This document shows, piece by piece, positions 56,304-64,000 of a stretch of 64,000 nt of DNA. Source of the DNA: Ophiura sarsii (taxonomy: Eukaryota > Echinodermata > Ophiuroidea > Amphilepidida > Ophiuridae); NCBI GenBank assembly GCA_035610835.1, contig CM069446.1, positions 49,639,625 through 49,703,624 of the forward strand. Reading direction: 5' to 3'. The position numbers were made by a program, and so were the translations under genes. Each line of letters opens with the position of its first letter. The stretch's first letter is position 1. The notes under the pieces were generated by a model. That model saw nothing but the letters and a program-made list of their open reading frames with translations, made no database searches and was not told where the DNA came from.

Positions 56304-56479
56304 ATATATGCAGTATGGAAATACCAACAATCCTGATCTACACTGTCAACCCGGGATTGATGATCTGATGTGTCGCAGCTCTATTCATAATAATATTGTG
56401 TGTACTGATCATAATAGTAGCTATTGCTTTATTCTGTAATAATAAGAGGGATTAAAATCTTGTCCTAGCCAGTTCACTC

Positions 56480-56550
56480 CTCGCTGGTGTAGTGGTTCAG
56501 ATACAATTGCCTTGTAGTGCAGAGGTCCATAGCTCGATTCCCACTATGAC
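56480..56550 (+). tRNA. tRNA-like Pol III sequence
   Basis: TGGTGTAGTGG resembles an A box and AGCTCGATTCCC a B box about 35 bases later; CCTTGTAGTGCAGAGGTC looks like an anticodon arm. It is followed by TTTTT at 56551, a Pol III terminator. The T arm and acceptor do not pair well, so a tRNA pseudogene or tRNA-derived repeat is more likely than a working tRNA. Confidence 0.35.
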
Positions 56551-56554
56551 CACT

Positions 56555-56950
56555 TTTTCAACTGCTTTATTTCCTTTTGTAAAAGTTAGGGTTACAAATA
56601 CTCCATAAAGAGTGTAGTTAATTCCTACAGATAGTCAACCGTAGGTAGACAGTCATGTGGGTATTTCCATGTGCATATTATACAAATATTTACTGTTCAT
56701 GAGGGAAAAGGTGCAAGACAGCTCACCCAAGGTGACTGAAGACCTTTGGCCTACTATTTTAGGCCCACAGTCTCCAGTTACCGAGAGGACCTATTTTTGC
56801 ACCATTTCCCGAATATAGAGCAGTATATAACAATATAAAAATATTTCTGCCATTTGAAATACTTGATAAACAAAAGATAATAGACCTAGACCTAGCCTAC
56901 TCAATATATCAATCAAGTCAAGGTAAATAACCGCTATTGCGAGCAGGGAC
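56555..56950. other. Intergenic, nothing recognised
   Basis: A loose inverted repeat around 56710-56800 (AAAAGGTGCAAGACAG... / ...TTTTTGCACCATTT) is the only structure noticed. Confidence 0.4.
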
Positions 56951-56958
56951 ACAATTTC

Positions 56959-57253
56959 CCGGGGTTTCCTCGGATTTGGTTTGGTCGGGGGTGTGCCGCT
57001 GGAGATTCAAAACCCATACCCATTTTTAGGGGTGATTTTGGAAAAATCGGTACCCATTTTTAGGGGTTTTGCTTCATTTTAGACCAAATTTTCGCAAATT
57101 ATCGGGAAAATAGACCTAATTTTTGCAAATTTTCGCGAAAATAGACAAACATACCCCATGTTTAGGGATTTTGTGCCCAAAAAGCTACCCATTAGAGCGG
57201 CACACCCCCGTATACCGTCTTGGGTGAGTACCCCCCCCCCCCCCCCCCCCGGG
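56959..57253. mobile_element. CCCGGG-ended MITE, second type, 8-bp duplication
   Basis: Starts CCGGGG and ends in a C run plus CCCGGG, flanked by ACAATTTC (56951-56958 and 57254-57261). It shares CTCGGATTTGGTTTGGTCGG, GTGTGCCGCTGGAGATTCAA and ATACCGTCTTGGGTGAGTA with the copy at 13233-13646. It lacks the terminal inverted duplication seen there. Confidence 0.8.
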
Positions 57254-58099
57254 ACAATTTCCCATAAAAAGGTAATATTTCCCTTGCAGCTCCTCATCAT
57301 AGGGAAATAGTACTTTTTGTGGGAACTTTTTTCCCTCTAGTGAAATAGTGGGGAAATAGTCTAAATATTTCATGTCACATGATGTACATATAGTATCCAC
57401 CAATCAAATGACAGGAATATTTGTATGTGTATATATGCACCAATCTGTCAAGCATTTACTGTATTTAGAGAATGAATACTCACTGAGGTCACCTTCGTTG
57501 AGGGGACATGCAGTATCGATCATTACCACACACATGATTTGTTGAATACCATAATGATCATAATGGGATGCAGCACATCAAAATGGGGGACTCTGCAGGT
57601 GAAGTCAATGTTTAGTTTATTATGTGGGCTCTCAGAGCATTTCCTGACACCAAATGTACTAAAATTGATCAAGGCATTCAGATTCTATGAGAGAAAATGA
57701 CTCCTAAATTCTTATTATTTTCTACATTTTTTCTGTCCGTTTTCATCTATATCTTGAAGAAGAAAAAATACACAGCCGCAAAGATCCCCTTTGTTGATTT
57801 GATGTGCTGCATTACATAAATCATTAAACAATAAGCTTAGCATCTTCATCTTCCCACACAAACATAATAACAATATCGAGGGCTCAGAAACACAAGGCCT
57901 CATCTCCATTTTTTCAAAAATGATATTTTGGTATCAACATTTTCAGAAAGAAATTCTCTTTCCAGTAACACACAGCCTTATCTCCCCTCACAACCCCTTT
58001 CAAAGTTATAGCCAGTATCACAAGGCCTCATCTCCATCTCCCCAATGTGTTTTAAAATCTTCAATAGTCTTTTTCTCAAAATGGTCAAAATGGAGATAA
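57254..58099. other. Intergenic, nothing recognised
   Basis: ACACAAGGCCTCATCTCCATTTT-like phrases recur at about 57890 and 58020. No gene is supported. Confidence 0.4.
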
Positions 58100-58314
58100 G
58101 GTACGCACCATTATATTTTCGGGGGGGGGGTAGAAAGTTGGGTTCGGGGGGATTTTCTTTTTAATGTATTCATTCATATTGAGTTGGGTGGGGTAGAGGT
58201 TTTTCTATTTTTTTACTAATCAGGGGGAATTTTTATTTTTTTGGCCTGCATAGAGGGGGAATCTTTTTATTTTTAAACTTCCTACCCCCACCTGAAAATA
58301 TAATGGTGCATCCC
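58100..58314. mobile_element. TAA-target MITE, 215 bp
   Basis: Ends GGTACGCACCATTATATTTT and, inverted, GGGATGCACCATTATATTTT, flanked by TAA (58097-58099 and 58315-58317). Interior G-rich and T-rich. PIF/Harbinger-like. A fragment is at 4050. Confidence 0.8.
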
Positions 58315-58720
58315 TAAGGTCTTGTGGTTCTGAGCCCTCATTATTATGGGCCTACATATTATGCACCAATCTGTCAAGTATTTACTGTATATTTGTCCGC
58401 TTGAAGTGGAACACGATTGAATACTGCTGGACATTTGATTACAGCAATAATACATATATTGGGTTACTGGCAAATCATATTTCATTTACAATGATGTGAC
58501 TCCCCAATCTTTGGGACCACTGCTGCGGTATTTCTATACTTCATTTATCTAATACTGTGCAGTGATGTCAGAGCATTTTCTAGTGATAAGCGCAGCATTT
58601 ATGTGTGAGTGCCCAGATTTGTCTTCTATTGCATGGGTATTTAGGGATCAAGTGTATATAAATACATTGGTTGGGGGTTGGAAAATATTGGGGCGGGCTA
58701 CAGAAAAAAAACCTCAAAAT

Positions 58721-58753
<33 letters not shown>

Positions 58754-59309
58754 GTACGCAGAAATGCAGAAAAAACATATTCTATCTGAGCTCCCGTCGA
58801 GTGACCCTTATTTCCCAGGTTCTTAGTACATAAAGGGAAGATAAAAATAAATTGACCCGAAAACAAGAAACAAATGAATTGGGGTGGTAAAGAAAAATGA
58901 TGCCTATATAAGGCTCAAACTCTCTCTCCCCCCTCCCCCACCAAAGTATTTATAATTTATGAACACTCCCTTACACACCCACATTGCACGACAAGGTGCG
59001 ATCATTGGAATATGCTCTGACATAATGCACATATCAATTGCATCCCTGACCCCAGGGATTTGGGCCGGAACGTACAAATTGCTAATGTGACGTCCCCGAT
59101 ACAGTCATGTATGGTCCCTGCAGGGCGGGGCACCATTTCATATGTCCCACTACAGCCGGGACATAGTGTCGTACGTACGCCCCTACAGCCATTATTAAGT
59201 GTAGAACATTATAGATATCGGAAGAAGAAAAAAAATCTGATATCTATAATATATCAATAGATAAATGAGGTATATGGACATTCCAATAACAGTTATCATC
59301 AAATTTCTA
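58315..59309. other. Intergenic; G run and GC-rich repeat fragment
   Basis: A run of about 30 G is at 58722-58752. Bases 59022-59190 are a diverged partial copy of the 50391-51196 repeat (CATATCAATTGCATCCCTGA, GGGCCGGAACGTAC). No gene. Confidence 0.5.
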
Positions 59310-60334
59310 CAGGGTGTGTCAAAAAGGTGTCCCATGAGTTATAAAAGTAATTAAGAAGGTCTTTTTGTTTAAAGAAACAGACCGTTGGTAAGCTCTATTA
59401 GAGTCTTCTATCAAATACACTTTTATCCCATTGAATTTTACCACCTAACCACCGAGATATGATCAATTCAGTAACAACAGTGCAAATCCCACTTCACCAC
59501 TTTTGAACAAGAAAATGACTTTCAACTCAACTAAAAAAAATGGATCTGTGATTCCGCAATGATTATAGGATGTCAATGTATTGTTTTAAATACTGTCTGA
59601 AACTCAAATAAAATAGATAATATGGATGAAGATATGTTTTTTCTGTTCATGATTCAACTAACTATCAAAATTTAGTGGGTAGATTTGTATTGCTTTTATC
59701 GATTATGTACAATGACACAATGAATGACAATTCTAATGAAAGAGCTCCCTTCACACGAAAACTGTGGCCGAACCTGAATTTGAACATGCCCAAGTATATC
59801 ATTTTATATTATATATAATAGAATGCACAAGTAGATTTGCCATGAAGCTCCATAACGGATAGACAAATTCTGATGGCACATTAAAGGTAGATGACCCGAT
59901 CACATTTTCGTAACACAGAATTATTTCAAACATACGGAAATTTTCATATCATATGAAAGCTCGTATTTTTCTCATCATCATACTGAAATTTGACGGCCTA
60001 CATCGGTATAATTACGGAGAAATTGATGAAATAACGTCGAATTACCGCGAATGGTGGTAACCACCGATATAGTTTGTGTACTACTCAATGGGTACAGTTC
60101 ACAGCATCTTGTGCGTCTAAAATAAGAACCATTAGAGCTATGCAACTCAAACTTTGGAACACGACTTTTTTAAGGATGACCTTTCATGTAGAATAGAAAA
60201 CTTCAAGTTGAAAATCGGAATGTGATCGGGTCATCTACCTTTAAAGATTACTGGACATGATTATTAGTATTTCGCTACCATTTTTCATGGCCATGAATCA
60301 TGTTACACATAGGACACTTTTTTGACACACCCTA
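59310..60334. mobile_element. TA-target element, 1025 bp, with a nested MITE
   Basis: Ends CAGGGTGTGTCAAAAAGGTG and, inverted, TAGGGTGTGTCAAAAAAGTG, flanked by TA (59308-59309 and 60335-60336). Tc1/mariner-like non-autonomous element. It contains the separate element 59885-60240. Confidence 0.7.
59885..60240. mobile_element. TTAA-target MITE, 356 bp, nested
   Basis: AGGTAGATGACCCGATCACA and its exact inverse are the ends, between TTAA (59881-59884 and 60241-60244). Fourth distinct TTAA family in the window. Confidence 0.85.
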
Positions 60335-60379
60335 TATCAAATGTTTCATTATTCCAATGCGATACAAACTTACGTCATT

Positions 60380-60900
60380 CAGCATAATTTTTTTAAATAT
60401 TGGTAAAACAACAACAATATAACATCTTTTTCAGCCTAAAAACTTTCTAAAACTTTGAATGTGATAAAACATCTTTCAGCTACATGTATATTTCAGAATA
60501 ATTATTTATTAAGCTTTCAATGTGATAAAAAGTATTTCAGCTATATCCCAAAAGGAAATGATATTTCAGCTATAGGCCTATCACAAAAGGAAATGGTAAA
60601 ACAACCTGATTAAACCTTTAACTTGTCAGTCTGTTTAAAAAAAGGTTTTGAAAAGCTTTAAATACAATTAAGTCTTTCAGCATATTTCCCAAAATTGTTA
60701 GATCAAAACAACTGTTGAATCTCTATTCCAGCCTCAATCCTTTTCTAAGCTTTCAGTGTGATAAAAAGTACTTCAGCTATATTCAACAAAATATACATAT
60801 AAAAAACATGATTGAAACTTTTTTTTAGCTTTAAAAACGTTTTAAAAGCTCTTTATAGGCTGAAATCTTTAAAAAGCCGTATCATGATTCTGAACAATTA
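60380..60900. repeat. Degenerate tandem repeat with TTTCAGC
   Basis: TTTCAGCTAyAT, AAGCTTTCAATGTGATAAAA and related phrases recur at about 60-bp spacing. AT-rich and non-coding. Confidence 0.55.
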
Positions 60901-62560
60901 ATTACACGTTCAAGAAATTAAAAAAATGTAGCTTTCAGGTGACAAAAAAACCCTGTTCTTTTTTTTAAACTTTTTTTGAAAATCGTTGAAAATTCACCAA
61001 AATTAACTAGAACATTTTGGAGAAAGAAAAAATGACCGACTGACCCTACCTGAGAGGTCTGTTTACCCGTAGAACAGATGGGTGTGTTTTTTGTCCCCTT
61101 ATATACATTTTGATTTCAGATATTTAAAAAGCAAATATTTTTAGAATCACCTTTTAGGAATTTGGTAGAACAAAAATGCTACTTAACCCATGGTATGAGC
61201 ATGGTATTCTTCTTGGTATGAGCAAAATGAACATGACATGAAAAACAAATCAGTCAATATTTTACTAAATTAAAATATTTTAAAACATCCATCATGTAAT
61301 CATAAGACTTTTCACTCTGGCACAACGAACGTCATCTTCGCTAAGTGAAGACTAATTCAGTTGCTTCAAAACGTGCAAGAAATTTATCGGTAATTGGATT
61401 CACACATGAAACATTGGCAATCGATCGTCTTTTAAGAGGATCGATCATTAAAGCGACTGTTATTGCACCTACAAATTTAAAGGACGTTCGATCATCCAAA
61501 GAGTGATCATTGGGCCAGTGTAAAAATACTAATAATGTGATGAAACATCACTTCACACTTTCCACGCGACTATAAGTTTTACCATAATAATAATACAAAA
61601 TAGATTTTTCAAAAACTTCCCAAATTTCAAAGTCTACCTCAAGGATTACTGAAACAATACTAGGCATGATTGTACTAATGTTAATGCATTTCTCAAGGTA
61701 ATTCCAAATATATATGGTGATGAAATTCAATAAATCTGACATTTTTGAAACATTTTGTGAAATTTTGTAATGTCGTCTGAAGACACCTGCCACGTGAAAA
61801 GTGTTAAAGTTGGCATAACTAGGATAGATGGCACTAGGAGAAAGAAAGATTTCAGAGCCCAATGAATTAAAAGGGCTATATATATTAGGGTTTTGATTTT
61901 GGCCCCCTGATGAAAATGCAATCGCACCAAAAACACCCAAAACCAATAATAAAATTAATAATAATAATAATTGAAAAAAGGTTTTTATTACTCCGCTTTC
62001 ACAGTTCATGATTTGTCGAATACATCATATGAATTAGTAAACACAACTTACAAACTGCAATTATATCTAACATTTTGTAAATGGTACAAACATGGTACAA
62101 ACATGGTACAAACTTGATAAAAGTGTCCATTTGTTTCTTGGTGTATGATATAAAGGGCAAAGGTAGAAAATAGTACAGGCCCAAACAATTTTGAAAACAT
62201 TTTGATTTTTTGTTTTTTTTGTTTTTTTGTTATTTTATTATTTTTGATTTTTTAAATCATAAAATTAGACCTAAAAAAAAGGTGACCGAACCTACCCAAG
62301 GTGTTTGTATAAGCCCATAGAACAGGTGGGCTTCTTTTAATCGCCATGGCTCGATATTTCAGAAAATATAGGGTCAAATTTTCAACCATCTGGCTAACGA
62401 GCGGTGTTGCAAGCTTCAGTGGTATATCCTCATCCAAATGATTCTATCCCCTCCCCCAGCTCATTCTCCACCCTCTCCCCCTCACATGATCCCCTCCACC
62501 TCGAACAACAATCAAATATTAGTCTTAACCCCTTCTTGAAAGTCATTTTCACCTTTTTTA
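60901..62560. other. AT-rich, direct repeats, no firm gene
   Basis: Bases 61010-61140 and 62265-62355 are diverged direct repeats (ACCTGAGAGGTCTGTTTACCCGTAGAACAG / ACCCAAGGTGTTTGTATAAGCCCATAGAACAG). A 153-codon minus-strand ORF (61548-62009) begins with a hydrophobic run but resembles nothing known to me and has no supporting context. ATGGTACAAAC is repeated three times at 62080-62115. Confidence 0.4.
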
Positions 62561-62631
62561 TTTGATTACTGTAATCCTAACATTTTATCACCAGAAGGTG
62601 GAAATGGGTGAAATAAAGTGGGGAAAACCAC

Positions 62632-62706
62632 ACCCACCGACGGCGGGATTCAAACCCGGGTCCACCAACATGGGAGTCTGTGCATTTGAGTCCACTTCAC
62701 CAGGGG
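62632..62706 (-). tRNA. tRNA-Gly-like sequence, degenerate
   Basis: On the minus strand CCGGGTTTGAATCCCG forms a perfect T arm with a B box and ACTCCCATG resembles the anticodon loop of tRNA-Gly(CCC), but the D arm and acceptor are not recognisable. Likely a pseudogene or SINE head. Confidence 0.3.
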
Positions 62707-62710
62707 CACT

Positions 62711-63496
62711 GTCCGGACAGGGGTCAGACCCCCACCCTTTTTATTTTTGCCCCACCCTTTTTACAGAGCCACCCTTTTTATTTTTGAATGTTCAACCCCC
62801 ACCCTTTATACCGAAAAGGGGACATTTTGATCATTTTGTGCATTCAAATTTGAAAAGGCTCTCATTGGAAGAAAGTGACAGAAACATCCCGGGACACGTT
62901 TTGTTTTTCGGGCGGGTCCCAGGATTCCCGAAATTATTCATCAAAAAATATAATTGAAAAAAAGGGGGGAAAAGCTTACTTAAAAACCACCTTGTCGGCT
63001 AAATCACGATTATTTAATGCAAATTTATAGAGGAGATTCATTTGAAATGGATTTATTTCATCAAATCAGTGCATTTTTGGTACTCTTATGCTCCCGAAAA
63101 TGTGATATTACGCAGCATACGACACTTTCGTAGCTCGCGGTGAGTTTCCATTTTGAAAAAATGTCACGATTTCAACAATAGATGGCGCTATATAACAACA
63201 AACACAATCCCTGCTCAATTTAAAAAAGATGGCGACTTTTTAATTTTGAAGTATATCATCAGACCCGATATCGGATACATATTTATGATATAACTAGCGC
63301 TAGCGAGCCGACAAGGTCGGTATTTGATTATTTTGATGATCGCTGAGAAACCCCCACCTTTTTTTTAATCTCCAAGCTTTATACAACTACACCCTTTATA
63401 TCAGAAATATTCTGACCCCCACCCTTTTGTTGATTTTCTTATTTCTGAAGTCCCACCCTTTATAAAGCGTGCCGTCCGGACTATGAGGGGGTCACG
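62711..63496. repeat. CCCACCCTTT-rich inverted element
   Basis: GTCCGGAC occurs at both ends (62711 and 63474), with CCCACCCTTTTTA- and CCCACCCTTTAT-type repeats just inside. The region between (62960-63340) is unassigned. The plus-strand ORF here is a repeat artefact. Confidence 0.5.
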
Positions 63497-63558
63497 TGCC
63501 CAAATACCTTTTAAAACTTTTTGAAACACACTGTACATGACTGGCTTCAATATACCTT

Positions 63559-63821
63559 TTAAACCAGTTTGCAAAATTCTTTGGTGATCTTATCTTTTAA
63601 CCCGACATTTTGTGAACTCTTCAAGGCTTGCAAAATTGGTCCAATACTCTGATCTTCTTGGCTTTCCCACCAATCTAGCACCTCTCTGTGGACAACTTCT
63701 GCATGGTTGGTGACAAATTCAGCAGGCCTTCCTGTAAGTTGCATGAGAAAGATTTGGTATGTCCACATGTCGATTCCCTCTGCTATGATCGTGGCTATGA
63801 AACCAATTTCAACGCCATCTG
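63559..63821 (-). CDS. Terminal exon, possible death-fold domain
   Basis: The minus-strand frame encodes ...GIDMWTYQIFLMQLTGRPAEF..., then EVLDWWESQ, SIGPILQALKSS and LKDKITKEFCKLV before a TAA. The order (helix, conserved Trp, then an I/L-x2-AL helix and a short last helix) resembles the second half of death-superfamily domains, which link receptors and adaptors in apoptosis or immune signalling by homotypic binding. An acceptor-like AACAG|ATGGC at about 63821 would start the exon; the frame stays open further upstream. The rest of the gene would lie beyond the window. The family assignment is by pattern only. Confidence 0.45.
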
Positions 63822-64000
63822 TTTTCGAAGAAATTGAATGAAATTTGTTATTGTTGTTCGTTTCTTGTCACTATACACTAGAAGTCGTCATACCAACATT
63901 GACATTTCCACAGTCGCGATGGAAGCAGTAAAATTTAGGGGGCGGTCCCAAATTTTGTTTTATAATGTTGAGACATCTTGACAAAATGTGCACATATTTT
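63822..64000. other. Window end, probably intron
   Basis: Pyrimidine-poor sequence upstream of the putative last exon. Nothing else recognised. Confidence 0.35.

Noticed and set aside
61548..62009. 153-codon ORF with a hydrophobic N-terminus (possible membrane protein)
   Set aside because: AT-rich composition, no recognisable domain, no paralogue in the window and no splice or promoter context; kept only as a mention in the intergenic entry.
62562..62957. 131-codon ORF
   Set aside because: It crosses a tRNA-like sequence on the other strand and the CCCACCCTTT repeats; proline-rich content reflects the repeat.

Overview
The window looks like repeat-rich nuclear DNA from an animal. It has intron-style splice signals, arrays of C2H2 zinc fingers, a decayed LINE, a solo-LTR-like insertion, many TIR/foldback elements and a 100-base assembly gap (38024-38123). 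There is no operon structure. The foldback element built of tandem repeats resembles the sea-urchin TU elements, and the small TTAA and TAA elements fit a marine invertebrate, possibly an echinoderm or relative. That assignment is a weak inference.

Genes. The only substantial protein-coding family is four related C2H2 zinc-finger (ZNF) copies: ZNF1 (minus, 668-2762), ZNF2 (minus, about 5925-7766), ZNF3 (plus, 19582-21130 with a displaced tail at 25138-25335) and ZNF4 (plus, 44751-46196). Each has one large finger exon preceded by a conserved acceptor-like site. In each, an exon-like block ending in a GTAAG/GTAAAG donor-like site lies 1.6-3.6 kb upstream. ZNF1, ZNF2 and ZNF3 carry frame-breaking or stop-creating changes; ZNF4 is the best intact copy. 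At the right edge a separate minus-strand exon (63559-63821) resembles the second half of a death-fold domain.

Layout. 1-5700: ZNF1 and old repeats. About 5.7-25.8 kb: a giant inverted duplication with arms 5.7-12.22 kb and 14.77-25.8 kb around a 2.5-kb spacer, carrying ZNF2 and ZNF3 head to head. Comparing the arms shows later insertions with filled and empty sites: two TTAA elements in the left arm, and in the right arm a 1.46-kb LTR-like element, a 3.96-kb TIR element carrying tRNA-like sequences and a foldback MITE. 26-31 kb: AT-rich DNA with foldback elements. 31.34-40.58 kb: one huge foldback element made of 14-bp and 156-bp tandem repeats in inverted halves, flanked by a 9-bp direct repeat. 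41-46 kb: ZNF4 and its element-filled intron. 46.2-50.4 kb: a long-TIR repeat interrupted by a 5'-truncated LINE with a 13-bp target duplication. 50.4-63.5 kb: mixed MITEs and low-complexity DNA, then the death-fold exon.

The ZNF copies do not form a pathway. They are a recently duplicated transcription-factor-like family embedded in, and being broken by, mobile DNA. Coordinates of element ends were read by eye from TIRs, target duplications and empty sites; no alignment program was run.
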